A DNA stretch of 64,000 nt from an uncultured Algimonas sp. (GCA_937923575.1 CALDUL010000001.1:1-64000), one strand, 5' to 3'; positions 53,407-63,127 are shown, counted from the first letter of the stretch. Numbers and translations: made by a program. Notes: generated by a model from the letters alone, not told the origin.

Positions 53407-53784
53407 TCAGGATGGACGCGACCGCATCGCAAACAGGATGAGGATCACGACGAAGATTTCGATAATGATCGGCTGCAGCTCGCCTGCGCCCATCCCGGTG
53501 AATAGCACATCGATGATCCGCCCGATGGCCGCCAAGCCGTAGAGCGACGCCGCCGCCCAAAGCCAGTGACGTTTGCCCGCGAATAGCGCGCCGAGAATGG
53601 CAATGGCTGCGGTCAGGAAGAAGGCCGAGAGGTCTGCGCGCAAGGTCGCCGCGCCCAATTCCGTTGATCCGCTAAAGCCGCCAAGCGCCTCTGCGGCGCG
53701 GTCCGGCGCAAACAGATTCATGAGCCCCATGAGCAGCGAGAGCAGCAGCGGCGGCACGAGTGCAATCTTGGCAGCGAGTTTCAT
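53407..53784 (-). CDS. Small four-helix membrane protein (DUF4345-like)
   Basis: A 125-residue integral membrane protein with four hydrophobic segments: PPLLLSLLMGLMNLF, FFLTAAIAILGALF, WLWAAASLYGLAAIG and IIIEIFVVILILFAM. The arrangement, with LRADLSAFFL after the first helix, resembles DUF4345. Function unknown. It lies 83 bases upstream of the amidohydrolase on the same strand and is divergent from the quinone-oxidoreductase-like gene. Confidence 0.72.
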   Translation of the reverse strand: MKLAAKIALVPPLLLSLLMGLMNLFAPDRAAEALGGFSGSTELGAATLRADLSAFFLTAAIAILGALFAGKRHWLWAAASLYGLAAIGRIIDVLFTGMGAGELQPIIIEIFVVILILFAMRSRPS

Positions 53785-53884
53785 AGTCTTTCCCCAATTT
53801 CTGCGATCTTGTGATCGTCTGTCGTCTCGCTAGCAAAGGCGCAGGGACCACGCTAGGCACGGCGAAACATCACCAAGGATACTC

Positions 53885-55003
53885 ATGTCAGATCTGCCTA
53901 AAACCTACCGTCAGCTTGTTTCCACCGTCACCGATGGGGAGCTCCGCATGGAGATCGTCGAAAAGGACATGCCGACGCCTAAGGGCGACCAGGTCCTGAT
54001 CCGCGTCGAAGCCTCCCCGATCAATCCGTCGGACCACGGCGTCATGTTCGGCTATGCCAGTATGGACGGTGCGAAGAATGATGGCGACGCACTGGTCGCG
54101 CCGGTCGGCAAGCTCGGCATGCGCATGATGAAAGGGCGTCTCGGTCAAGCGCTGCCGCTGGGCAATGAAGGCGCGGGCACGGTCGTCGCGGTCGGTGACG
54201 GCGACATGGCAAAGCCGCTGTTGGGCCGCACGGTCGCGGCAATGGGCGGCGGCATGTATGCGGAATACCGCGTTGTCCACGCCACGCAGTGCTTGCCGAT
54301 CCACGACGGCAATACGGCCAAGGACGGCGCGTCGAGCTTCGTCAATCCGCTGACCTCGCTCTGCTTCCCGGAGACGATGCGCCTCGAAGGTCACAGCGCC
54401 ATCGTGCACACGGCGGCGGCGTCAAACCTCGGCCAGATGCTGGTCCGTATCTGCGCGGCCGACAATGTCCCGCTGGTCAATATCGTGCGCAAGAACGCGC
54501 AGGCGAAATTGCTCAAGGACATGGGCGCGGAACATGTGGTCAACAGCTCGGATGACGACTTCATCGCCCAGCTCACGGACGCGGTCCACGCCACTGGTGC
54601 AACGCTGGCGTTCGATGCGACGGGCGGCGGCAAGCTGGCGTCAGACATTCTCACCGCCATGGAAGGCGCGGCGGCGCGCACGCCGGGTGCCTATTCGATC
54701 TACGGCTCGGTACATCACAAGCAGGTCTATCTCTACGGCGGGCTCGATACATCGCCGACGGTGCTGTCCCGCGGCTACGGCATGGCGTGGGGTGTTGGCG
54801 GATGGCTACTGCCGAACTTCCTCGCCAAGAACCCGGACATCGTCCCGCGCCTGAGGCAGCGCGTGGCAGACGAGCTGACCACGACTTTCGCGTCTCACTA
54901 CACGGATGAGATTTCGCTGGATGACGCGCTGAAGGCGGACGTCGTGGCGATCTATAACGCCAAGAAGACCGGGCAGAAGTTTCTCGTCACGCCGCACGGC
55001 TAG
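53885..55003 (+). CDS. Zinc-independent MDR-family (quinone oxidoreductase-like) dehydrogenase
   Basis: A 372-residue medium-chain reductase. N-terminal GroES-like domain (VLIRVEASPINPSDHGVMFG, GNEGAGTVVAVG), then a Rossmann domain (IVHTAAASNLGQMLVRI and LAFDATGGG). The zinc-binding Cys residues of alcohol dehydrogenases are absent, so it resembles NADPH:quinone oxidoreductase and enoyl reductases. An AAGGA site precedes ATG 53885. It is first in an operon with two SDR genes (gaps 6 and 5 bases). Confidence 0.88.
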   Translation: MSDLPKTYRQLVSTVTDGELRMEIVEKDMPTPKGDQVLIRVEASPINPSDHGVMFGYASMDGAKNDGDALVAPVGKLGMRMMKGRLGQALPLGNEGAGTVVAVGDGDMAKPLLGRTVAAMGGGMYAEYRVVHATQCLPIHDGNTAKDGASSFVNPLTSLCFPETMRLEGHSAIVHTAAASNLGQMLVRICAADNVPLVNIVRKNAQAKLLKDMGAEHVVNSSDDDFIAQLTDAVHATGATLAFDATGGGKLASDILTAMEGAAARTPGAYSIYGSVHHKQVYLYGGLDTSPTVLSRGYGMAWGVGGWLLPNFLAKNPDIVPRLRQRVADELTTTFASHYTDEISLDDALKADVVAIYNAKKTGQKFLVTPHG

Positions 55004-55009
55004 GAGGCG

Positions 55010-55741
55010 ATGAACGGCCAGCGCATACTCGTCACCGGGGCCAGTTCCGGTCTCGGACGCGCGGCCTGCGAGCGGCTGGCGCAAGACGGCGCGACCGTGC
55101 TGGCCTGCGCACGGCGAGAGGAGAGGCTGCTGGAGCTCTCCAAGCGATGGCCGACTATCGAACCGCATGTGCTGGATGTTTCGGACGCCGCCGCGGTCGA
55201 TACGTTCTGCGCCGCGCTCGGCCCGCTCGACGCGGCGATCCTGAATGCGGGCGTGACGGAGGTCGGCCCGTTCACCAACGGCACGGCGGAGCGCGACGCG
55301 CAGCTGATCGCGACGAATGCCACGGCGAACACGCACCTCGCGCGCGGCTTGCGCCGGCCGCTCCAAGGTGGCCGCCTCATCTTCGTCGGCAGCATGGCCG
55401 GCATGGTGCCGCTACCCTACCAAGCCGTCTATTCCGGCACCAAAGCCTTCCTCCACCACTTCGCGCTGGCCCTGCGCGAGGAGTGGGCGGGTGAGGTCAG
55501 CGTCGGTGTATTTGCGCCGGGCGGTATTCGAACAGAGATGACCGACGTGGCCGCGCTGAAGACGCTGGACAGCCATCTTGCCGATGTGGGCGAGGTTGCC
55601 GACGCGTTGCTCGCTTTCACCGCTTCGACTCGCGCGCTGTCCGTGCCGGGCGGCGCCAACAGGGCGGCCGCAACCCTATCGCGTGTCGTGCCGCGCAGTT
55701 GGGCGGCGAAGTTAATGGAGCGCGTCTACCGAGAGGACTGA
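55010..55741 (+). CDS. Short-chain dehydrogenase/reductase
   Basis: A 243-residue classical SDR. Cofactor motif is VTGASSGLGRA (residues 8-18), the structural NAG is ILNAGV, Ser is in IFVGSMAG, and the catalytic Tyr-x3-Lys is YSGTKAFL. The C-terminus has no special extension. The basic residue in ACARREERL suggests NADP preference. Substrate unknown. Confidence 0.9.
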   Translation: MNGQRILVTGASSGLGRAACERLAQDGATVLACARREERLLELSKRWPTIEPHVLDVSDAAAVDTFCAALGPLDAAILNAGVTEVGPFTNGTAERDAQLIATNATANTHLARGLRRPLQGGRLIFVGSMAGMVPLPYQAVYSGTKAFLHHFALALREEWAGEVSVGVFAPGGIRTEMTDVAALKTLDSHLADVGEVADALLAFTASTRALSVPGGANRAAATLSRVVPRSWAAKLMERVYRED

Positions 55742-55746
55742 AGACT

Positions 55747-56649
55747 ATGGACATGGACCAGATGATGTTCCGCGAGGGGCTGATGAGCGGCGAGCGTATT
55801 CTCGTCACGGGAGGCGGCACGGGGCTTGGGCGCGAGATGGCGGAGGGCTTTCTGTCGTTAGGAGCCGAAGTGCACATCTGCGGACGGCGCGGTGGTGTGC
55901 TCAAGGACACGGCCGACGCACTCATGGACATGCACGGCGGCCACGTCTTCACCCACCCTTGCGATATCCGTGTGCCGGACGTGATTTATGAGATGAACGA
56001 TCTCATCTGGGCCAAGCACGGCCCGCTGACTGGGCTGGTCAACAATGCGGCGGGCAACTTTATTTCGAGGACAGAGGATATCTCCATCCGCGGGTTTGAT
56101 GCCATCGCCAACATCGTCTTTCGCGGCACATTTGCCATGACGCACGACATCGGCAAGCGCTGGATCGCGGCCGGCGACAAGGGCTCGGTGCTGTCCATTC
56201 TCACCACATGGGTCTGGAACGGCGGGCCGTTCACCGTGCCGTCGGCCATGTCCAAGGCCGGCATCAACGTCATGACGCAGAGCCTGGCGGTGGAGTGGGC
56301 GCGTTACGGGCTCAGGCTGAATGCGATAGCGCCAGGGCCTTTCCCGACCGAAGGCATGACCAAGCGCCTCGCGCCGGATGCGGACTCGACGGACGAGATG
56401 GCGGCGGACGGGTCCAATCCCATGGGCCGGATTGGACGCATGCACGAGCTGGTCAACCTCGCCGTTTTCCTGATGGGACCGGGCGCGGAATATGTGAACG
56501 GCCAGACCATCGGCATCGACGGCGCGGCGTTCAATGCCAGTGGCGGCAACTTCGCTGCCCTCGCTAGCTGGGGCGATGAACAATGGGACGCCGCCGCCAA
56601 GGCCATCAAGGCGACCAATGCGGCGGACCGCGCCAAACGGACGGTTTGA
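55747..56649 (+). CDS. SDR of the 2,4-dienoyl-CoA reductase-like type
   Basis: A 300-residue SDR with the cofactor loop VTGGGTGLGREMAEGF and NNAAGNF. The usual Tyr of YxxxK is Ser in PSAMSKAGI (Lys retained), and the stretch that follows, SLAVEWARYGLRLNAIAPGPFPTEG, matches 2,4-dienoyl-CoA reductases, which use a different catalytic residue. It may finish oxidation of unsaturated acyl-CoA. The start at 55747 is 5 bases after the previous stop. Its stop codon lies inside an 18-bp tandem duplication. Confidence 0.87.
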   Translation: MDMDQMMFREGLMSGERILVTGGGTGLGREMAEGFLSLGAEVHICGRRGGVLKDTADALMDMHGGHVFTHPCDIRVPDVIYEMNDLIWAKHGPLTGLVNNAAGNFISRTEDISIRGFDAIANIVFRGTFAMTHDIGKRWIAAGDKGSVLSILTTWVWNGGPFTVPSAMSKAGINVMTQSLAVEWARYGLRLNAIAPGPFPTEGMTKRLAPDADSTDEMAADGSNPMGRIGRMHELVNLAVFLMGPGAEYVNGQTIGIDGAAFNASGGNFAALASWGDEQWDAAAKAIKATNAADRAKRTV

Positions 56650-56676
56650 CCCCAGAGTACGGTTTGACCCCAGAGT
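56641..56676. repeat. Tandem duplication of 18 bp over a stop codon
   Basis: ACGGTTTGACCCCAGAGT occurs twice in a row (56641-56658, 56659-56676). The first copy encodes the last two codons and the TGA stop of the dienoyl-CoA reductase-like gene. The motif resembles short sequences sometimes found at the edges of small mobile elements, but no element is present. Confidence 0.85.
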
Positions 56677-56711
56677 ATTGACGCCTCGTTTCGCAAGTGT
56701 GACGAGACCAC

Positions 56712-57512
56712 GTGAGAGGGTTTTGCGCAGCGTGTGTGGCGGCGGTCTGGCTCGGCACGGCGTCTGCCGCGTCCGCCAGCGCATGGAATCCTGCCCAATG
56801 GGACGGCGAGTTGATCAGCGGCTATGTCGTCTCGACCGCCAGCGAGGCCGTCGATGAGTTCGGCGAGACGGTCGCGCTCGACATCTACAAAAAGCAAATC
56901 GTTCAGAACTACGGCAATCTCGGCCTGACCGACCGCATTGCACTCGTCGGCGCGTTTGATTGGCAGGATACGCAGATCATCGCGCCCGGACTCGAGGCGG
57001 CGTTCAGCAAGCCCTCATCGGTATCGGCGGGACTGCAATATCAGCTCTCGCGCCGGGAAGGCCACGCGACGGCGATCAGCGTCAGCTATATCGACGGGAT
57101 CGATCTACCCGTGCAGCTGCTGACGCTGGAAAGCCGCAAGCCGTCGATCGAGGCGCGGGCGCTCTGGGGAGAAAGCCGCAGCGTTTTCAGTCGCAATGCT
57201 TTCGCCGAACTGCAGGTGGCAGGCCGGATGGAGCTCGACGGCCGCTACGCCAGCTCCCACGCGCAGCTCACCCTTGGCATGGACCCGACGGCGCGGACCA
57301 AGTTGCTGGCCAAGGGCCGCTATGCGCGCGTCGAAGCCGGCACGTTCGAGCGCATCCCCATCGCGCGGCAGGAGCGCTGGGAGGTCGAAGCCAGCGCCGT
57401 CTGGCGCGCGTGGCGGCAGAATTATGTGGAGCTCGGCTATGTCGGAACGGTCAGCGTGCGCAACGGCGTGCGAGAGAGCGGGTATAAGATTGGGTATTGG
57501 ACGAAGTTCTAG
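56712..57512 (+). CDS. Outer-membrane beta-barrel-like protein of unknown function
   Basis: A 266-residue protein starting with GTG 56712. The signal peptide spans about residues 1-24 (AACVAAVWLGTASAASASA). The mature part alternates hydrophobic and polar residues in strands of about ten (VSAGLQYQLSR, ATAISVSYIDG, FAELQVAGRMEL, AQLTLGMDP, YVELGYVGTVSVRNG) and ends in Phe (YKIGYWTKF), the usual outer-membrane barrel ending. No family recognised; porin-like or transport role is possible. Confidence 0.72.
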   Translation: MRGFCAACVAAVWLGTASAASASAWNPAQWDGELISGYVVSTASEAVDEFGETVALDIYKKQIVQNYGNLGLTDRIALVGAFDWQDTQIIAPGLEAAFSKPSSVSAGLQYQLSRREGHATAISVSYIDGIDLPVQLLTLESRKPSIEARALWGESRSVFSRNAFAELQVAGRMELDGRYASSHAQLTLGMDPTARTKLLAKGRYARVEAGTFERIPIARQERWEVEASAVWRAWRQNYVELGYVGTVSVRNGVRESGYKIGYWTKF

Positions 57513-57522
57513 GGGCGGCCCT

Positions 57523-60500
57523 TCAATGAAAGTCCCGGCTCGGGAATAGCTTGTTGGCCTGTGTCCTTGGGTGGTTGCCGCCGCCTGCGTAGAAGGCCGT
57601 CACCGTGCGCGCGCCGCTCTTCTGCTCTTCCGCCTTGCGCTTGGCGCGCTCGGCCCGTGTCTCCGCTTTTGGGTTGGCCAGCGCCTTGCGCCGCGTGCCG
57701 CCATTGCGGACGGTTTCCTTCGCCGGGATGGGGCGGCGGGCTTCGTCGGCATTGTCGTGGGTCGGGTCGATGATCTCCCGCCCGCCGGAGTCGCCGAGCG
57801 TCTCCAGCAAGTATGACACGTCCTCGATCCGGTCGGCGATGACGTGCACGACAATGCCTTCGCGCTGCATCTTGCCGTGAATGCGCAGCAGGCGGCCGCC
57901 CATCACGGCGGGTCGGTTCTCCTGCATCAGCGCGTTCCAGACCACGACATTGATGGTACCGTGTTCGTCCTCCAGCGTCAGGAAGACGACGCCCGACGCC
58001 GTTCCGGGCTTTTGTCGCGTGACGACCAGGCCTGCCACGGTGACGCGGCTATTGTTGTTTCGCCCGCGCAGACTGTCGGACTTGGCTGTGCTGCCCAGCG
58101 CGTCATTGAGGAATGTCAGCGGGTGTTCGCGCAAGGTCAGCCGCGTGCTGATATAGTCCTCATAGACTTCCTCGGACGCGCGCATCAGCGGCAGGTTGAC
58201 CACGCCCTCGACAATACCTTCGCCGGCTTGGGCAAAGAGCGGTAGCGGCTTGGCCCCGCCCAGTCCTTTGACCTCCCACAGAGCCTGCCGACGGTTCATG
58301 CCGGTGAGGTGAAAGGCGTCGGCTTCGGCCAGTTTCGTGAGGCCGCGACGGCTCACCCCGGCCTTGCGCCAGACGGCCTCGACCGAATGGTAGCCATTGC
58401 CGCGGCAGGCGCTGATCCAGTCGGCCTCGGCCTGGCGCAACCCCTTGATCTGCCGGAAGCCCAGCCGCACGCCCAGCCGCCCGTCGCGGCCCGGCTCCAG
58501 CACATTGTCCCAATAGCTGTTCTCCACGCAGATCGGCATGATCTCGACATCATGGCGGCGCGCGTCCTGCACGATCTGCGCGGGCGCGTAGAAACCCATG
58601 GGCTGGGAGTTGAGCAGCGCGCAGCAGAACACCTCCGGGTGGTGGCACTTCAGCCAGCACGACGCGTAGACGAGGATGGCGAAGCTGGCCGAATGGCTCT
58701 CCGGGAAGCCGTAGCCGGAGAAGCCTTCGAGCTGGGAGAAGACCAGCTCCGCAAACGCCTCGTCATAGCCCTTGGCGAGGCAGCCTTCCATGAACCGCGC
58801 CTTGAAGGTCGCGATCTTGCCAGGTGCGCGAAACGCGCCCAGCGCGCGGCGGAGCTGGTCGGCTTCCGACGGGCTGAACCCCGCTGCCACCACTGCGATC
58901 TGCATCGCCTGTTCTTGGAACAGCGGAACCCCCAGCGTGCGGCGCAGCACGGGCTCCAGCTCGGGGGACGGATAGTTGACCGCTTCCTTGCCGTGGCGGC
59001 GCTTGAGGTAGGGATGGATCATCTCGCCCTGGATCGGGCCGGGGCGGACGATGGCGACCTCCACCACCAGGTCGTAGAAGCGCCGCGGGCGCATGCGTGG
59101 CAGGAAGTTCATCTGAGCGCGGCTCTCGATCTGGAATACCCCGAGGGTATCTGCCTCGCAGATCATGTCGAACGTCACCGGATCGTCCGCCGGGATATCG
59201 GCGAGCGTGTGGCGTATGCCCTTCCATTGCGACAGCAGATCGAAGCATTTGCGGATGCAGCTCAGCATGCCGAGCGCCAGCACGTCGATCTTGAGCATGC
59301 CGATGGTGTCGATGTCGTCCTTGTCCCACTCGATGATGGAGCGGTCTGCCATGGCCGCATTCTCGACCGGGCACATCTCGTCGAGCCGGTCGTCGGTGAG
59401 AACAAACCCGCCGACATGCTGCGACAGATGGCGTGGGAAACCGATGATCTCCTCGGCCAGTTTCATGGTCAGGGCGAAGCGGCGATCGACCGTTCGGTAT
59501 CCCAGTTTTTCCGTCCGCTCCATGTCGAGACCGCGGTTGGAATGTCCCCAGACAGTCCCGGCCAGCTGCGCCAGCGCGTCCTGGCTCAGCCCCATCGCCT
59601 TGCCGACTTCGCGAATGGCGGAGCGCGCGCGGAAGTGGATCACGGTGGAGCAGATACCCGCGCGGTGCCGCCCGAATTTGTCGTAGATATACTGGATGAC
59701 TTCCTCGCGCCGCTCATGCTCGAAGTCGACGTCGATGTCCGGCGGCTCGTCGCGCGCGTCCGACACGAACCGCTCGAACATCATGTTGAGCGTGTCCGGC
59801 CCGGCGGATGTGATGCCGAGCGCGTAGCAGACAATGGAATTCGCCGCCGAGCCGCGGCCCTGACACAGGATACCGCGCCCGCGCGCATAGTCGACGATAT
59901 CCTGCACGGTCAGGAAATAGCTGGCGTAGTCCTTGGCCTCGATCAGCGCGTATTCCTTCTCGACCAGCGCGCGGTTGGCTTCGCTTACCCCGTCGGGGAA
60001 ACGCCAGCGCAGGCCGTCCTCGGTCAGCCGCCGCAGCCGGTCCATCGGTGCCTCGCCCTCCAGCACCTCGTCGGGATAGTTGTATTTCAGCTCGCTTAGA
60101 CAGAACCGCGCACGGGCGGCAATCGTCTCGCTGGCCTCCACGGCGTGCGGATAGTCGGCGAACAGCCGGCGGATCTCCAGCGGTCCGCGCAGGCGGCACT
60201 CGGCATTGAGCTGCGCGCGGCGGCCCAATTTGTCGATGGTGCATTTCTCGCGGATGCAGGACAGCACATCGGCCAGCGGGCGTCGGCTCGCGCGGTGCAT
60301 GATGACATTGCCGAGTGAGGCGAGGGGCAGGCCGTGGGTGGCCGCCAGCTCGGCCAACTGCGCGAACCTCTCCTCGTCGCGGCCATCGAAATGCGGGGCG
60401 AGGCCCACATGCAGCTCCGGCAGATCTCCGAGTGCATCCAGCGCAGCAGGCGTCGCGTCCCGCATGATCCAGATGATCTCGCGCGCCCAATGCAGCACGT

Positions 60501-60852
60501 CCTCCAGCCCCAGATCGCATTGCCCCTTGGCCACGCCCTCCTTCAGCTTGCCCGCGCTCAGCAGGCGGCAGAGCCGGGCATAGCCGCGCTTGTTGCGCGG
60601 ATAAGCCAGCAGCGTCGTGCCATCGCGCAGCACAACCCGGCTCGCCACGATGAAGCGCGTAGGCGGCGTCTCGCCCGCGTCGGTGATCTCCTTGATCGGC
60701 TCCCAGCCGCGCACGATCCCCGCCACGCTGTTGACGTCGGCAATGGCGACGGCCTGCAGCCCCAGCTCCATCGCACGCTCCACCAGTTCGCGCGGGTGGC
60801 TGGCTCCGCGCAAAAAAGTGAAGTTGGACATGATGTCGAGTTCGACGCTCAA
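57523..60852 (-). CDS. dnaE2: Error-prone DNA polymerase (ImuC/DnaE2)
   Basis: A 1109-residue C-family polymerase used for damage-induced mutagenesis with ImuA and ImuB. PHP domain at the N-terminus (NFTFLRGASHPRELVERAMELG), palm motif DEPPDIDVDFEHERRE, and the C-terminal OB domain (RVTVAGLVVTRQKPG). The TTG start at 60852 gives MSVELDIMSNFTFLRG, matching the family N-terminus (xYAELxxxSNFSFLRG), and has GAGAG upstream. A longer in-frame ORF upstream is the antisense shadow of imuB. It lies 10 bases after imuB. Confidence 0.95.
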   Translation of the reverse strand: MSVELDIMSNFTFLRGASHPRELVERAMELGLQAVAIADVNSVAGIVRGWEPIKEITDAGETPPTRFIVASRVVLRDGTTLLAYPRNKRGYARLCRLLSAGKLKEGVAKGQCDLGLEDVLHWAREIIWIMRDATPAALDALGDLPELHVGLAPHFDGRDEERFAQLAELAATHGLPLASLGNVIMHRASRRPLADVLSCIREKCTIDKLGRRAQLNAECRLRGPLEIRRLFADYPHAVEASETIAARARFCLSELKYNYPDEVLEGEAPMDRLRRLTEDGLRWRFPDGVSEANRALVEKEYALIEAKDYASYFLTVQDIVDYARGRGILCQGRGSAANSIVCYALGITSAGPDTLNMMFERFVSDARDEPPDIDVDFEHERREEVIQYIYDKFGRHRAGICSTVIHFRARSAIREVGKAMGLSQDALAQLAGTVWGHSNRGLDMERTEKLGYRTVDRRFALTMKLAEEIIGFPRHLSQHVGGFVLTDDRLDEMCPVENAAMADRSIIEWDKDDIDTIGMLKIDVLALGMLSCIRKCFDLLSQWKGIRHTLADIPADDPVTFDMICEADTLGVFQIESRAQMNFLPRMRPRRFYDLVVEVAIVRPGPIQGEMIHPYLKRRHGKEAVNYPSPELEPVLRRTLGVPLFQEQAMQIAVVAAGFSPSEADQLRRALGAFRAPGKIATFKARFMEGCLAKGYDEAFAELVFSQLEGFSGYGFPESHSASFAILVYASCWLKCHHPEVFCCALLNSQPMGFYAPAQIVQDARRHDVEIMPICVENSYWDNVLEPGRDGRLGVRLGFRQIKGLRQAEADWISACRGNGYHSVEAVWRKAGVSRRGLTKLAEADAFHLTGMNRRQALWEVKGLGGAKPLPLFAQAGEGIVEGVVNLPLMRASEEVYEDYISTRLTLREHPLTFLNDALGSTAKSDSLRGRNNNSRVTVAGLVVTRQKPGTASGVVFLTLEDEHGTINVVVWNALMQENRPAVMGGRLLRIHGKMQREGIVVHVIADRIEDVSYLLETLGDSGGREIIDPTHDNADEARRPIPAKETVRNGGTRRKALANPKAETRAERAKRKAEEQKSGARTVTAFYAGGGNHPRTQANKLFPSRDFH

Positions 60853-60862
60853 GTGACATCTC

Positions 60863-62389
60863 TCACGCAAACACGCCCGCCACCGACCAGTCGCGTTCGT
60901 GCGGCAGGGTGGGGCGGGAGGAGAGCCAGAGGGTCTGACCCTGGTGGGTCGCCACTCGCCAGTAATCGCGCAAAGGTCCGGGCCGGTCGGACCACCATTC
61001 CGGCGCGATGCGCTCAGGCGCGGACACAGACGCGCGGTCATAGACGGTGCGTCGCCATTCAAACCGGCGCGGCGGATCGCCGGGCTCCAACGTGTGGATG
61101 CGCTCGGGCGCGAAGAGGCGCAGCGGGCGGTGCGCGCGGCGCGCGGGCCAGTCCGGCGTGTCGACGCCCGCCATGGTCACGCCGACGCTCGTGCATTCGC
61201 GCTCCGGCAGATGGCTCTGGCTCGGCGAGGGCGTGCGCACGGAATCAAACCCGACTCGGTTGCCCAGCAGGGTAATCAACCGGTCCATCGCATCCTGCGC
61301 CGCGCCGTTTTCGTCCAGCACGCCTTGGCGCGGATGGGTCGCCGCCACTGCGCAGGCCTGCAGCCGCAAGCGCTCTACCCCGAACGGCATTTGCAGCGCG
61401 TCCAGCGGCCGGGCGAACTGGCGGGCGACGGCGCGCACATTGTGGGTCGGGCGGGCAAAACCGGTCTCCAGCGTTTTGCAATCCTCGTCCGGCCCCCAGA
61501 CCGACAGCGCAAATCCCCGCGCTCCCAGCCCCTCGCGCTCCAGCCGCGCCAGCAGCGAGGTGCAAAGCCGGGTCAGCAGCGCTTGGACGGATTCGGTGTG
61601 CATGATCGGTTCGGGCAGGGTCATGCGGGTGGCGAAGGGGCGGCTCATGGCGAGCAGGCGCAGCGGCTCCGGATGGCGACCGAGCATCTTGTCGAGCCGG
61701 GTGCAGACATCCAACCCGAAACGGCGGTTCAGCTCGATGGATTTGATGTCGTAGAGCTGACCGATTGTTTGCAGTCCCGCCCGGCGCAAGTCGTAGGAGG
61801 CGCTCGACTCCAGTGCTTCGACGGGCAGCTTCGCGCAGTAAGCCTTGGACTCACCGACAGGGATAGACGTGCTGCGTCCGTGCTTGGCCCCAAATTTCGC
61901 CCAGGCTTTTGCCGCGCTCGGTGTATCGGCGACGGCGAGGCGGGCAGACAGTTGCAGGTCCGCCAGCCCTGCGGCCAGCTCGTTCAGCAAGCCGTCCTCA
62001 CCGCCGAACAGATGCGTTGCGCCGGAGACGTCGAGTTGCAGCCCGTCCGGATTGTCGCCTTTAGTCAGGGGTGCCTCATCCACCGCCACACTCGGCGTGA
62101 AGCGGTCGCACCAGCGCCTGAGCGCGCGCAGCAGGGCTACTTCCGATTGCGGATCGACGGGCTCGGACAGCAGGTCGGGGCAGAGCGCGCGCGCATCCGC
62201 CAGGCTCGCACCCGGACCAATGCCTTGCTCGCGCGCGGACGGGTTGGCGTTGACCACGCGAAACGCCCCGCGCTCCTCTCGGCAGGTCACGAAGGGACCG
62301 TTCAGCCGCACGTCCTCTGCGCGCGCCAGCCGGTCCAGCGACAGGCGCGGCAACCAGATATAGAGATAGCGTTTGCTGGGCGCGCTCAT
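60863..62389 (-). CDS. imuB: Y-family-like polymerase accessory protein ImuB
   Basis: A 508-residue protein. The N-terminus RYLYIWLPRLSLDRLARAED shows the Y-family fold with the catalytic acidic residues lost, as in ImuB proteins, which act as a non-catalytic hub between the beta clamp, ImuA and DnaE2. Other pieces are DVSGATHLFGGE and a long C-terminal extension. The start at 62389 overlaps the imuA stop (ATGA), coupling the two genes. Confidence 0.93.
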   Translation of the reverse strand: MSAPSKRYLYIWLPRLSLDRLARAEDVRLNGPFVTCREERGAFRVVNANPSAREQGIGPGASLADARALCPDLLSEPVDPQSEVALLRALRRWCDRFTPSVAVDEAPLTKGDNPDGLQLDVSGATHLFGGEDGLLNELAAGLADLQLSARLAVADTPSAAKAWAKFGAKHGRSTSIPVGESKAYCAKLPVEALESSASYDLRRAGLQTIGQLYDIKSIELNRRFGLDVCTRLDKMLGRHPEPLRLLAMSRPFATRMTLPEPIMHTESVQALLTRLCTSLLARLEREGLGARGFALSVWGPDEDCKTLETGFARPTHNVRAVARQFARPLDALQMPFGVERLRLQACAVAATHPRQGVLDENGAAQDAMDRLITLLGNRVGFDSVRTPSPSQSHLPERECTSVGVTMAGVDTPDWPARRAHRPLRLFAPERIHTLEPGDPPRRFEWRRTVYDRASVSAPERIAPEWWSDRPGPLRDYWRVATHQGQTLWLSSRPTLPHERDWSVAGVFA

Positions 62390-63078
62390 GGGGCGGCGAC
62401 CTCCGGCCCACCAACATTTGGAATGGCCCATTCACCGACGGGTCCGGTCTTGTTCTTCACCGCGCGCCAGACATCCGGCGTGTCGCATTCCCAGCGGGTC
62501 TGGCAGGTCGAGCTATGCGCGCGGCCCGCGATAAGGATGAGCCCCATGGAGCGGCCGGCTTCAGATGCCACTTGCAGGCGGCGGCTCTCCGCGAGGTTCG
62601 GACCTTGGGAGAGCTGCACGACGCACACGGTCTGCGCAGGCGCGCGCAGGATCTGCTCGGCCGCCCAGAGGATGTCGGCGCGGCGGCCCGCATCCACAAG
62701 CGTCAGCGAGGCGGGCGGGATGAACGCGCCCAGCGCTTCGGGCCGCAGCGTATAGACATCGCGCGAGCGGCCGACCCAGACCGGCGGGTGGGGCGAGAGC
62801 AGACGGTGCGCGGCGTTCAGCACACCCAGCGCAAAGCGGTCCGCACCCCAGCCCATGACCTCGTGCGTGCGTCCCCATTCCAGCGTCGGCGCGCCCGCAT
62901 CCGGCAGGATCGACAGCGCATGGCTCGGCGCGGGCTCATCCGCCAGCCGCACTTGCCTGCGCACGCCCGCGGGCAGGGAATGCAGCACTTGCAGGCTCGG
63001 CCGCGGGCGCGACGGGCGCGCATAAGACACACCCGACACGTCGTTGAACGCAGTGCCTCTGGCAGGCTGATCAGCCAC
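62386..63078 (-). CDS. imuA: Damage-inducible mutagenesis protein ImuA
   Basis: A 230-residue RecA-related protein lacking a clear Walker A loop: FALGVLNAAHRLL..., then VWVGRSRDVYTL, ILWAAEQILRAP, and VASEAGRSMGLILIAGRAH. It cooperates with ImuB and DnaE2. The GTG at 63078 has GGAG about 8 bases upstream. First gene of the cassette, 68 bases from the preceding gene, where a LexA box is found. Confidence 0.9.
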   Translation of the reverse strand: MADQPARGTAFNDVSGVSYARPSRPRPSLQVLHSLPAGVRRQVRLADEPAPSHALSILPDAGAPTLEWGRTHEVMGWGADRFALGVLNAAHRLLSPHPPVWVGRSRDVYTLRPEALGAFIPPASLTLVDAGRRADILWAAEQILRAPAQTVCVVQLSQGPNLAESRRLQVASEAGRSMGLILIAGRAHSSTCQTRWECDTPDVWRAVKNKTGPVGEWAIPNVGGPEVAAP

Positions 63079-63127
63079 AATTCGACTCCGAAGTTACCGT
63101 CACTCACATGCGGGGAGCCGTCCGCTT

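Noticed and set aside
56641-56711. Footprint of an insertion sequence or MITE beside the tandem 18-mer
   Set aside because: There are no terminal inverted repeats or transposase remnants, only a two-copy tandem repeat.
58309-60099. 596-codon open frame on the plus strand opposite dnaE2
   Set aside because: It has no recognisable domain or start context and mirrors a GC-rich essential-type gene, which commonly leaves long antisense frames open.
60899-62755. 618-codon plus-strand frame opposite imuB and imuA
   Set aside because: Both minus-strand genes are well supported by family motifs, overlap and an SOS box; the plus frame has no signal of its own.
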